Shown piece after piece: positions 24,575 through 36,459 of a stretch of 64,000 nucleotides of DNA (position 1 is its first letter; every line of letters begins with the position of its first letter). Below the pieces are notes generated by a model. It made no database searches. It saw only the letters and a list, made by a program, of their open reading frames with translations, and had not been told where the DNA came from. The DNA is from Neckera pumila (taxonomy: Eukaryota; Streptophyta; Bryopsida; Hypnales; Neckeraceae), in the NCBI GenBank assembly GCA_963969595.1, contig OZ018412.1, forward strand, positions 16,556,501-16,620,500, given 5' to 3'. Made by a program: the position numbers and the translations under genes.

Positions 24575-25416
24575 CCCCTAAAGGCCCAAGGCCTCTTTCT
24601 GCCAAAAAACACCCAAAACTGCCATTTTCTTAGCAAAGAGTGAAAAAAAAAAAAATGTTTTTCTTGCATATCTAATCGTAGGATCTTACACCTAACTAGT
24701 ATAAGAATGTGTGGAAAAAATTTCAGAAATTTTGACGGCACAAATTGCAAGATATTTACATTTAAAGTGAAAAAAATAAATTTTTCCATACATTGTGGGA
24801 TTGGATTTTTTGACTTTGAACATTTTTAACTGAAATTTTTTGCGCTACAGAGTTTTGAGCTTTAAGTGTTTATAGTGGAGAATTGAGTTGACAATCTACC
24901 AAAAAAAAAATTTCAAAAAAACTTAATTTTCACTATCAAAAAAATTGTTAAATACAAGTAGGTACAAGATAGAAGGAAAATCTAAAATATTCATATATTT
25001 TAGATGGAATTAAAATGCAACTAATTCCAATGGTGAAATTGTTCTATCAAGTAAAATAAACCATGCCAAGAAAAAATGTCCAAAAAACAAGAATGTCCAT
25101 AACTTTCTCATAACAAGTCCAAATGAAATGAATCAAAGATTTTAAGATAGACAAAAGTATAATCTATGAGAAAAAAATACTAAAAACAAAAAAAAAATGT
25201 GCAAATTTTTTTTTGCTGCCGCCGTCCCCTGTTTTGAGCTTATTTGGTCATAACTTTTGTTTCCGGGCACTGATTGTGAAAAAAATTATATTCCCAAGAA
25301 GCTAATCAGCTTTTCTATCTCCAAAAAAAGTTTCAAAAAATCAGGAGAAATTTCAGCCCGTAGGTACCTGCCCGAAAACGCATTTGTCCCTTGAAGGGAC
25401 AATGGGCATTTAGGGG
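24575..25416. mobile_element. TTAA-flanked MITE, copy D (inverted relative to copy C)
   Basis: About 840 bp flanked by TTAA at 24571-24574 and 25417-25420, with CCCCTAAAGGCCC on the left and the complement of CCCCTAAATGCCC on the right. The hairpin near the right end, TTGTCCCTTGAAGGGACAA at 25384-25402, has perfect arms and corresponds to the left-end hairpin of copy C. No transposase is present. Confidence 0.8.
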
Positions 25417-25420
25417 TTAA

Positions 25421-26857
25421 TGATGCTTTTGAAGGAAACTTTAATGGAAATCTAGGGATACATTTAGTGGAAGTTTAGGGCACATGAATGGGTACAAGAA
25501 TGGATGTAGGGACAATTATGGGTGTTTCCACCTTATTGTTGGTGTTGGTTTGTTTTTTTGGTGTTGGTTTTGAGTTTATTTTTAAGGTAGATACCCCCAA
25601 AATGGCCACTTTTTGCTTCTGTATCTAATTATTATCATTAAAATGGTCCAATTTACATATTTTCTTGCTTGACAAGTAAAAGAAGTTCTAGTGCACCAAA
25701 GAATGCGACATTTGGATACTATGTGCAAAAGTTTTGAAGGATCAAAGTTTTTTTGGTAGATGTTCTAGAATTGTTTCTTCAACATACATACATATTGATT
25801 TTGGAGGTTTATATAGAGTGATAATGGCGGTTCTAGGCAAGGTGCAATTATGAATGGGTGTACCCACCTTAGTCACACTCTTTGCAGTCACATCTCGAGT
25901 CTAGTCACCGACAAAATGACCTATCTTATTCTAGATTCAATCTATATTGTAACTAGTTCACATTTCTTATTTTTATAGGGGTTGTATACAAATAGGATGA
26001 TTTGAAATTCAATGTATGCATAAAGGTGTTGTTCAAGAATTAGAATAATAAAATAATGTCCAAACTATCATTAGAATATAAATACTTAGTAGTAAAGATT
26101 GTTAAACATCTTTTTATATTTCATAGGGTTGCTATGATGGTGGTAAACTTGGGCTCTTCTTCTATCCGCTCTGCTAGTGATGATTAATTCATTTGAAGAT
26201 TTTTGAACTCATAGATGTTAAAATTTCAAAACTTACTAATGCACACATTGGTATTCAAAAAGAATTCTTGGAAGTAGTGTTGAAAAAAAAGAGACATCTT
26301 AGATAAAAGCAATGTAGTTCAGTTCAGAGGTTGCATAGATAAAAAGACACATGAAAGATAGACAAAGTAAAGATGGTCACAAAGTAACATGGTTTTAAAA
26401 TCTTAGAGTTTCTATTGGCTAGCTAAATAAAAAAATTGACAAAAAGGCCCATGTCTACATTAAATTGATAAAAGAATCTCTTATATTTCAAACCAATTCC
26501 AACCTAAATACACTATACGATTCTTTATTTTCACGTGATCCTCAAATGTATGATAATAAAGAGTTCTAAATATACAAGTGAATTGGATTTCATATGTGGA
26601 ACCAATCCAAGCTAAGACAATGACTAATTAAACCAATCAATTGATCTTTTGAAGGCTAAATATTGACGCATTTCAAAAAGTAGTTTGTTCTTGCTACAAG
26701 CCAATAGAAAACTTGAAAAAGAAAATGCAACTACTTAACCATAATTTATAAGAATTTTTTTAAAATTTTGTTCCAAAACCACTAGAAGCAATATTGCAAC
26801 TACAAAATTAAAATGACTTTTTATCAAAATTTCTCAAAATTAGTAGCATTAAGAGAG
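25421..26857. other. No gene seen
   Basis: AT-rich sequence with no recognisable open frame, repeat array or RNA gene. Confidence 0.5.
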
Positions 26858-27042
26858 AATTAGAGAAAATTTGAAGCCTCCATAGGGCTGCTCCACAGCC
26901 TTCCAAAGGACCCTAAAATAGTGTTTTTCAAGGCTGAAATTTTATTTTTTCTCCTATTTCCGCACAACTTAAATTGAAGTGACAGTGGCACAGGAACCTA
27001 GATTTTTGAGTAAATAAAAATAAAAAATAAAAAATAAAATAA

Positions 27043-27107
<65 letters not shown>

Positions 27108-27268
27108 TTATTCTTATTCTTATTATTATTTTTTAACTTTTTAAGTTTTTATTTCTTTATTTTTTTACATCTAAAGTTCTGACATTGTATCGTTGGTTTA
27201 GAGCAAGGGAACATGCAAGGGAAATAGGCCTGAAACAACCTTCCTTTACTCTCAAATCTCTCCTAATG
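26858..27268. mobile_element. CATTAG-type element, copy K2, carrying a TA microsatellite
   Basis: The left end (ttagagaaaattt, then gggctgctccacagccttcc) matches the family. The phrases cctatttccgc and gacagtggcacaggaacc match the other copies. The A/T-rich core has expanded into a TA dinucleotide run of about 60 bases around 27042-27103. The right end (ctctcctaatg) is more diverged than the left. Confidence 0.6.
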
Positions 27269-28859
27269 CTTCAACCAAATTTTAGAAGGCATCCAAATGG
27301 CGAGGCCAAGGCCTGAACTATAAAATAACCACAACATCAATCTTCTAAAGAAGATAAATAGTTCCTATATTACTTACACCATCATCCCAAAATAGCCAAT
27401 GAGGTGGTGTTTGTGTCCCATATATAAATATACAAATACTATGTATTAATACATTTGACAGATATGGATAGACATTTGTATGCATATATAAATGCCCATA
27501 CAAATTTTAGAAACATGGATTCCTATATCATTTGAAATTGTGAACTTGAGCATATATACGTATTAATTCTTGTCATGGTTTTAAGAAAATAAGAGATTCC
27601 CTCAGGGACTATTGGAAAGAGTGATAGCTTATTTCTTTTTAAATGTTATCATGTTAATCTTATCATTCAAAAAAAATGTTTGAATCCAAAATAGGACATG
27701 GAACATGTTCCAAAATTTGCAATGTATTACTATCATTCAAATCCAATAGACTTTGGTTGAAACTTTGAACAAACAAACTTTTAAAAACAATCATCCGTGC
27801 AATTAATGTTAGGTTTAAAAATGAATGCTGTAGTTTTCCAGAGTTGGAATTGCCTTTGTTGAGTTTCATGATGCTTTCATTTTATATATGTACTAGGAAA
27901 AAACTAGGTTTTAGGAGTATCTTTATCTTGTCAAACTAAAAGCAACCAAAAAGTCCAAGTTGAATATAAAAAGTAGTTTTTGGAAGTTGGACACTTGTCT
28001 CCACCGCTTTTCACAAGCCTCCCCTCAAAAATTTAATAGCCAACAATTCTAATTTTCTTCTTGCAACTATTGCACACTTCCGTGTAGAATTCCAACTTTT
28101 AAACTTTTTTTGCAAGTTTGTGCATTTCAAGATGCATGGCAGTCCACCTTTAATATATGCATGTTTCTCAAAGTCAATTATGGTACTTTAATTGAAGAGA
28201 CTCTCCATTTATCCATTTATCCCAACCTTCACGGGTTGGAATTTCTCCCTTTATATTATAATAACTCTACAAAGACTAGGAATATTCCAAATTTTCCAAA
28301 TTGTGAAAATGTATTTTATTAAATGCAATTTAGAATAATAATTTAACAAAGACATTCAAACAAGAGCTACAAAACATGATCTATAGATCATATCCATATA
28401 GTTGGATCTACTATTGCACTAATTAATATTTATAAATAAAATTTTAAGCAAAAAAATCAAATTTTCTTCCAAAATTAATTATAGATTGAATATTTTTAAT
28501 TTTAATTTTACTTTATTTTTTTTTAGTCCAAATTTGAATCTCTAATTATTGTAACTTTATAAATTTTTATTTTATTTATTTAGCAAAGTCATTTTTGAAG
28601 AGTCATTTTGAACTAGAAAAGTTAATTTTTGAAGTAAAAAAGACCATTATCCATTGAGTTATAGAATATTTGCAAAAAAGAATCTTTAAAATCTATACCA
28701 TACAAATATTCCAAAGCAATCACTAGAATCTACAAAAAAAATGGATGAAAAATCCCAATTTTGTTTGTTTGGGATATTTCTGCATTCTTATATTGCTTAA
28801 AATTTGAATGTTTAGCCTTTAACCTTGAAATGACGTGGTTTTGTGTCTTTTGAATGGTT
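27269..28859. other. No gene seen
   Basis: AT-rich spacer. Short frames at 27663-27869 and 28110-28322 show no motif. Confidence 0.5.
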
Positions 28860-29560
28860 TCAAGAAGGGCTATAGGAATGAAAAAAAATATTTTTTCATC
28901 CAAATATTTTTAGAGAGTTACTTGAGTGAGTTTTAAACAAATAGTATTGGATATTCCTTTACTATTGTATTATTGACTTTTCAAATGAAGAGGATGCTTA
29001 ATCTATAGATCACCCTTGTAGTGTACTTTTGTCTACTTCTTGCTTTATATTCTTGATGTGAATATGAGCCATAAAATTGATATTTTTTGACTTTGAGAGC
29101 AATTGATGCAATAAAGTTTATTAAGCGTGGTTTCTATTCCAATTGGAAAATCTAGAAAATTTAATATTTTATTGCAATTTTTCACTTTGGATCTATGACC
29201 ATGATTTATTGATTTTCTAATGTTAGAATGAGATTGTAACCTTGGTTTATACGATAATGTTTGTCTTTATAAAATACACCCTTTGTGAAATTTTCATATT
29301 TTTTGAGCATGTTTTGTATTTGATATGAATTTTTTTGTTTTTTCCTTAAAAAATTAACAATAATTTCAAATTTTCACAAAAAAATTGAAATTTTTATAAC
29401 CTGTAAAAGACATGTGATTTCAATTGTGAAAAATAAATATAGAAAAAATCATTAATATATGATTACCAAATGACAACAAACACAGCGAAGGATCTGTGAG
29501 GCCTTGAATTCGTGGTCATAGGCCCATCTTTTCAAACCTTAAAGGATAGAGCCTCAAACT
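28860..29560 (+). repeat. Dispersed repeat L, copy 1
   Basis: The first 200 bases align with 58800-59000 (ttttttca followed by ccaaatatttt, gttgcttgagt-like and attcttgatgtgaa-like blocks). The last 200 align with 60360-60560 (gacatgtgaatt-like, aataaatata, ggcccatctttc-like). In the other copy a tandem array and a CACTAG element separate the two halves. There is no coding capacity. Confidence 0.5.
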
Positions 29561-31115
29561 ATGTCAACAACCTCCTTTGCTTTCAAAACAGAATAGGCGG
29601 TTACTACTTCTTTTGAGCTCATTGTCATTGTCACTATCAGAAACTGTGGCTTTCTAAGAAAATACATGAAAATTTGATGGGATACACGTGTCATTCAATT
29701 ATTGTTGGTTAAACATTCCAAAAATTTGAAAGGGATACATGTGTCACTTAGTTATTGGTTCAGAAATTGAGACATATGCTTATGACTATTACTCCCATCC
29801 CATATTTGTATTTGTGTGAAATCAATTTGATTTACAAACAATATAGAATATTTGAAATCTGTTTGCGATATCCATATTTCCATATTCTGCTTTTGTATTT
29901 TTGTATTTGTATTCCATATCTGATATTTCATTGTATATTTTGTATCCTTTAGCACCAACGGCTAAGATTGTTTATTATGATAGTAATAAAGAGCAATGGA
30001 GATCAACGGCATTGGAGAGGGGTTGGAATTTTTTTGTAACATAATCAACGGCTCTAGAGTTTTCCAAAATGCGAGGGGGGGGGGGGATTGAAACATGAAG
30101 ACATATTTGCTCTTTTTGCCTCATTGTCATTGTCATTGTATGCTCTATTTTGCCACCAAGAGTGATTGGAAATTATTTTATTTTATTTTTTAAAGATGAA
30201 ATCACATTTTCTCTATGAGTTGTAAAATTTTCAATTTTTTTGGTAAAAAATTGAAATTATTATGATTTTTTCAATTAAGAGTGAAGAAAATTCATATCAA
30301 ATACAATGTATGCTTGAAAGTTCTGAAATTTTTACCATATGTGTACTATAGTGTAGAACATCATGGTATAATCCAAATTTTTATGTCATTAATAATTAAA
30401 AATCAATATACCTTGGCTATAAGTCCAAAGTTTAAATAGGTATGAATATTTCAATTTTACAATTTTCTTAAAACTTTCAAAGTTGGAGTAGAAAGTAGAC
30501 GTAGTTAACTTCTCTTCATTAGTTGAACTCAAAATCAAGAAAATAATAATTGTTTTGGCTAAAATTGAGATGTAAGGATATATAAATTGTTAAACTACAC
30601 TAAAAAAAATTCTTTTGTGATTGTTTCTTTAGCATCTATTTGTATAGAAAAGTCAATAACAAATCAATGAAGGGAATTATGACTAACATCCAATGCAAAC
30701 ACATCCAAAGAACCCTTAATACTATTAATAACAATGTGGTGGTCTAAAAATGTCCAACAGATGATAGAGAATCCTTCTATGTAAGACAAAAGTGCAAATG
30801 TTTATCTTAGGAATTTCGTGTGAAAAGGGAGGTCTTACAACTAGTTTGACCTCTAATAAGTGCTTTTGATTTTTTTTAAGCAAATGATTCACACAATACT
30901 AAAAAGGATGATTTTCACAGTGACTAGTCCAACATTCTAGGGTTAAAAAAGAATCACGGAGTTACAAAGTGGTACTTTGATGATTTCAAATGAGCAAAAC
31001 ATGATGAAAAACTAATTGAATTAAAATTGTCATTTAGTTCTCTTTTAGTTTATGAAGTGAGATGCCTCCACCGATGACTATTATTACCCTACTTGAAGGT
31101 CAAATTCAACATAAA
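29561..31115. other. No gene seen
   Basis: AT-rich spacer with a run of about 13 G at 30074-30087. The stretch 29780-29950 is a degenerate tttgtattt-rich run that is open on both strands but not gene-like. Confidence 0.5.
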
Positions 31116-31119
31116 TTAT

Positions 31120-32041
31120 CCCCTAAAGGACCAACATGTGTTTTTTGGCTGTATAGAAATTTTGGGCAGGTACGTGTGACTAGAGATATCCATATTTGAG
31201 GCTGAAATTTTCATAGAAGGTGGGGGCAAGGAATATCTTCATGTGTACCAAGTTTCATGACATTTTGAAATACGAGTCAAAATTTGTGACCTGATATGTT
31301 ACTTTTTTTCGTAACCAGGCAGTTTGGGCAGATTAGAAAAAATCATTTTTTCCGGAGTTTTTTTTTTGAGATTGGTTCTCTACATTTATATATACTTAAA
31401 AAGCTTTGAGTCACTCCATTTCAATCAATGAGTCAAAAGTTATGAGGGTTTTTGGTTTGGGCAGTTATGGATTCTCTACTCTAAAAAAAACTTTAAAGTT
31501 GTTTATTTAACTCAATTTTCAATATTTTTGGAAAGAAAAAAATATTAGGATGTAGATTGATTATTACAACATTACCACCGTTGGGATTGGCATTTTTAAA
31601 TTCCATGATTAAATTTTTAACAATTTAGTATTTTGAATCATTTTCTACTTCTTTCTACTTACTATTTTTTTCCTGTATGTTGTACAATTCCAAATGATGT
31701 GAAATTTTTCATGCATATAGACAACTTGTTTAGGAAACTGAATTCAAAGAAGAACCACCTTTATCGGCATTTTTTCATTGAAAAGTGAGCTTGCAAAGTG
31801 CAACTGCCCGGTTTTTCGCAGGATTGAAAAAATGGTTTTCAAGACTTTGAATGCTTATATCTTATGATCCACACGGTGGAATGTTCTGAAATTTTTACCA
31901 CATGTTTTCAAAATATTATACTACAAGATCCTACGGTTATATGTGTCAAAAATTATTTTTTTTCCAAAAATTTGGTAGTTGTATTAGAAATGGCAGTTTT
32001 GGAGCGTTTTTGGTGATTACATTGTCATGAAACTTTAGGGG
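31120..32041. mobile_element. TTAA-type MITE, copy B, just upstream of the sucrose-phosphatase gene
   Basis: About 920 bp in the same orientation as copy A and of the same subfamily. The left end reads CCCCTAAAGGACCAACATG and the right end is actttaggg followed by G and TTAA at 32042-32045. The left flank is TTAT (31116-31119) rather than TTAA, one mutation away. It ends about 270 bp before the TATA box of the next gene. Confidence 0.75.
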
Positions 32042-32313
32042 TTAAGTCATTTCTATAAATAAAAAAGGGCCACATGTCATCTTGTGAATGGTGTGAGGTG
32101 ACGTGGACATTTGCGAATCTGACGTGGAAATTCAATTTCCGGCACCAGACCTCCACGTACTTGATGTGCTTGCTTTCAGCGCATGTTTGTAGGTGCGGGC
32201 CGGCAACCAATCTGCGCCATTCATTTCGTCTGGGACCGACCAACCGAGAGCTCGGTCTGGCTGCGGCTCCGCCAGTGCCTCATTTGTTTGCCATTTCTTA
32301 TTCCGCCATAACT

Positions 32314-32319
32314 TATAAA
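32314..32319 (+). promoter_or_regulatory. TATA box of the sucrose-phosphatase gene
   Basis: TATAAA lies 184 bases upstream of the ATG at 32503, in a GC-rich, pyrimidine-rich leader. That spacing allows transcription to start near 32345 and a 5' untranslated region of about 155 bases. Confidence 0.6.
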
Positions 32320-32502
32320 GCTCCCTGCCCCCTCTGCGCTGTTCTCTTCTTTCTTTGGTGGAGCCGAGCCTCACTCTCTGACGCTCCAGCCCGTTGTGTT
32401 GCGCCTCCTAGCTTCAAGCTTATTAGCTCCTCCTCCGGGGAGATTCGGCTGTTACCGACGACTTTGCTTTACCGCTGTCAGTAGCTTCGGACGACAGCTT
32501 CT

Positions 32503-35500
32503 ATGGAGTTCAAGGGAGCGCCGCGCTTGCTGATTGCGTCGGATCTGGATTACACCATGGTCTGCCCTTACCTTTCCCTTAACTTCCCGCCTGTCCTCGG
32601 ATCGCCTGATTTTGAATGTTCGGAGTGATTTGAATTTTTCGGAGTGTTCGAATTTGCGAAATGAATCTCTTAACCTTGGGAAAACATAAAATTAATGAGG
32701 TTTTTTAATGCAAGAAGAGATCTCTGCGAGTGCTCTTCTTGTGAGGAGTGGATTCGAGAGGAAATTCCTGCTCGCTCGCTTTGTACATTTTCTTTTACAA
32801 GCGCACCGTGCTTGGTGAGATTGAGTGAATAATAGTTGAGGATCTGCCTTTTCGACATTTCTTTCGAGAATCATTTTTTTTTTTTTTTTTTTTTTCTGAT
32901 CGAGCTTTCCTGATTGAAAAGATAAAACAGGTTTGCACTCTGGAGTAGAGTTCCCTGTGAGTGCTCTGCTTGTGAAGAGTGGATTTGGTAAGAAATTCCT
33001 GATCGCTTCGTACATGAGTACAAGTGCACCGCGTGGGATTGAGTGAATAATACTTGAGGATCCACGTTTTCGACATTTCTTTCGAGAAGCATTTTTGTGT
33101 TTGATTTTCTGAGCTTTCCTGATTTGTATCGTGATAATAATAAAGTGAGGTTTACACTCCGGAGTAGAGTTCCCTGCGAGTGCTCTGCTTGTGAAGAGTG
33201 GATTTGGTAAGAAATTCCTGCATCGCTTGGTACATTCGTACAAGTGCACCGCGTGAGATTGAGTAAGGTGAGGAGGAATACTTGAGGATCTACATTTTCG
33301 ATATTTCTTTTCCAGGAACAATTTTTGGCGGAGATTTTTTATCTGTGTCGTAAAAAAATAAATGAGGTTTATACTCTGGAGTAGAGTTCCTGCAAGTGCT
33401 TCTCTTGTGAAGAGTGGAGTAAGGAATTTATGCTCGCTTGTTCATTTGTACAAGCGCACCGAGTGAAATAGAGGTAAGGTGAGGAATGATACCTGAGGAT
33501 TTGCATTTTCCACATTTCTTTCCTGGAGCATTTTTATATCTTCTGTTTTTCGGAGCCTCCTGATCTGCATGTGAAAGTTTCGACCCAGTTAGTACGACTA
33601 TAGTTCTACTTAGTGTTCTTTTTTGAAGTTGTGTTCCACCTCTGTTCGTCGTATCTCTTATGGTAGTGAGCTGTTGGATCTTATAAATGATGTAGGTCTG
33701 TTCTGAGAAGACTTGTTTACCGATTATTTTATCAAATTGTTGCTTTCTAAAGAAATGCTACGTATGAAAGCCAAATAGTACAGAGAGAGTTGAAACCTGT
33801 GGATTTTTTCCCAATCAAAGCGTCAGATATGGCAAAGCAAGAGTTTATATTATGTTGTAATGATACATGAGCAGTTTTTGTCAATGTTTTCACCTTTTTT
33901 GGTATTTGCAGGTGGATCACGCTGATCGGGATAACAAGTCTTTGTTGCGGTTTGGAGCTCTATGGCAGTCGGAATTTAACCATGATTCTTTACTCGTGTA
34001 CTCCTCCGGGAGGTCGCCGACTATGTACTCCGACTTACGGGTCGAGGTGCCTTTGTTGACACCAGCGATTGCTATCTTGTCCGTAGGAACTGAAATTTTC
34101 TACGGGGATACTATGACGAAAGATCTTGGTTGGGTAAATGAACTTAATAAAGGCTGGAGTCGCCCAGCTGTTGAGGAGGTGGCTAAAGAAATGAACCTTA
34201 AATATCAGGTGCGAATTTTCACCCATATTTGTGCGTAATTAGGGTGCCTTTATCTTCGTAGAAGTTTTATTTGATCTAAAAAGCCGTCGCTTGATTTTTT
34301 CATGAAATGGTTTTCAGGTTGTACTGTGGTGAGTGCTTGAGTACTATCTGTCGACATGTCTCATGCTACATGCACTTTGTCACAATTTGGCAGTGTGATT
34401 CAGAACAAAGGCCGCACAAAGTGAGTTTCCACGTGAGGAAAGAGGAGTCGAAGTTTATCATGCCTACGCTTCTTGAGAAGCTGTTAGCTAAAGGGGTAAG
34501 TGCATTAAGGGCCAGTAGATGATCAATTTGTGGCATTCTTGAGCAATCGAATTGGAACTGAGATCTGTCAACTGTGATTTGGATCATATCTACAGGGCTA
34601 ACAAAAACTTGTGCTCGACAGTTGGACATCAAACTCGTTTACAGTAAAGGCTTGGATCTTGATGTTCTTCCCAGAGCTGCTGGTAAAGGCAAAGCTCTGT
34701 CGTATCTTATTAGAAAGCTCAAGGCGGAAGGCCGTGCCCCTCAACAAACTCTAGTCTGTGGGGATTCTGGAAATGATGAAGAACTTTTCAGTGTGGATAA
34801 TGTCTGTGGTGTTATTGTAAGACTCTTCACAATTTTACCTTTAGCTATGTACGTTTTCACATGGTTGATCTCCTTACACAGTTGTATAGCTAGTCGTTAT
34901 GGTTTTTGACTGGTGGCAATTTTAACAGTTTTTGGATTGATTACATCTCTACATCTCATTTAAATAGGACAAACATGTCCAGTATGTCAAACTTGCGTCT
35001 GATCTGAGATGGCATGGAGCGCAGTTTGTCTTGAGCATTTTTTACTGACAATTTCGGGCATTTACGTCGTACTATTTTAAAGTGGGCAATGTTATTTGTT
35101 CTTACTTTTTCACTATTCTTACTAGTCCAATTTTCTTTTTTCTCGGTGGCAGGTGGCAAATGCCGAAGAGGAGTTGCTCCAATGGCATTCTGATCAAGTC
35201 GGTGACAAGTCTCACATTTTCGTTGCAACAGAAAGGTGTGCATCTGGTATTATTGAGGCCATGAAGCACTTTAATCTCCAGCCAAATGTTAGTCCGCGAG
35301 ACCGCTCTGTCCCTCTTTCAGTGCACGACAAACTGGCCCCGAAGGCTAATGCTGGTGCCGTGGCTCGTGAAGTGGTAGAGTATCTATTGCTTACCGAGCA
35401 GTGGCTGCGAAGCGACGTAGATGCCTCTGAGCAAGCCTTTAGAAGGCTGAAATTTGGCTTGGTGGGTTGCAAAACTTACGCATTGATTACTCTTCTGGTT

Positions 35501-36459
35501 CCTAGAGGTAGTTAGCAACCGTTTGGTTCAACGATGCACTACTTCGCAATTATATTGTATATTGTTTGTCTTTTTTCCAGCAATTTTTTATCTACATTGT
35601 TGCATCTCGAGTCCTTGTTTTTTTAAATTGCGTTAGTCTTGTTCAAGAATCTCTATTCGAAGTTGAAACTGCTTGCAACATAGTGCAACTCCTTGGGCAT
35701 GTTCTCTTTTCAGGGACATTTAACTTGGTTCTAAATTTTTCTGTTCATGTGGTTTGAACAGGCGGAGGAGTCGAGTCGAGTATCTGCATGGGGCGTCATA
35801 GATAATCCGCATGAGGAGATAGATACCCTTTGGACACAGCATGGCTCACAGAAAGGAAATTTTTTCTGTATATGGGCCGATCGTGTCCGCTCTATGAAGA
35901 TTAGTGACGATTCCTGGTTGGTTAGGTTTGACAAATGGGAAAGATCAGGTGACCAATACTGGACTGTTATCAGTTTCCTTCTTGTAATTGCTATATGATA
36001 TTTAGTTCGTACGAAATTAGGTACTAGAATATAATTTCTGCGATGTTACGGGCCGTTTTCTACATCATTGAAATTGACTTCCACACAATTTGATTACACG
36101 AATTTTGGATCTTCTATTATTTTATGTTTTTTTTGAAAGCGTTTTAATCTTTATGTTGTGCGGTCGCTTGCACAGATGCTGGACTGACGTGTGTACTTAC
36201 AAGTGCCCTACTACAAGCTAATGTAAGTCAACCCTCACTCAATCCTTCATTTGAGTGGTTTTATTTTTCTTCAAGTGACCGGCTCCTGTGGATTTGGGTT
36301 TCTCCTGTACAAAACTGATCTTCACCTGCATTTGGGCGATGAATTGATTTTGGATGATTTTCTCTCGAGTAGGGGGAGTTTCCAAACGGCTTGTACTGGA
36401 GATTGATTCATGAGACATGGCTCAAGGGTTTTGAAGGGTCTGCTCCTCTTCGGCAGTGA
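32503..36459 (+). CDS. SPP: Sucrose-6-phosphate phosphatase, 8 exons
   Basis: Seen: exons 32503-32559, 33912-34208, 34394-34495, 34622-34816, 35153-35461, 35762-35948, 36176-36222 and 36373-36459 have GT/AG borders and total 1281 bases, in frame, for 426 residues, the usual plant length. The HAD phosphatase motif DLDYT (D14, D16) is followed by YSSGRSP, SVGTE, the substrate-loop block [16 protein letters not shown], and GDSGND (199-204). The carboxy-terminal SPP domain shows [17 protein letters not shown] and HETWL. Known: the Mg-dependent enzyme hydrolyses sucrose-6-phosphate to sucrose, the last step of sucrose synthesis, in the cytosol. All catalytic motifs are intact. The HP-G-type segment seen before the carboxy-terminal domain in many plant SPPs is not evident at the exon 5/6 join, so that junction is the least certain. 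Intron 1 (1.35 kb) carries a tandem repeat. Confidence 0.96.
32700..33540 (+). repeat. Four-unit tandem repeat in SPP intron 1
   Basis: Units of about 215 bp begin near 32721, 32949, 33169 and 33385. Each contains gagtgctct, gtgaagagtgga, a cgcttggtacatt-like block, caagtgcaccg, cttgaggatc and cgacatttcttt. Units 2 and 3 are closest; unit 4 is the most diverged. The array makes long open frames on the minus strand (32692-33321) that are artefacts of the repetition, not genes. A T run follows unit 1 at 32875-32896. Confidence 0.9.

Noticed and set aside
29752..29958. Open frames on both strands
   Set aside because: They arise from a low-complexity tttgtattt run and show no coding features.
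32692..33321. Minus-strand open frame of about 209 codons and two shorter ones overlapping it
   Set aside because: It lies inside SPP intron 1 and is built from a repeated 215-bp unit; the protein repeats itself and has no family features.
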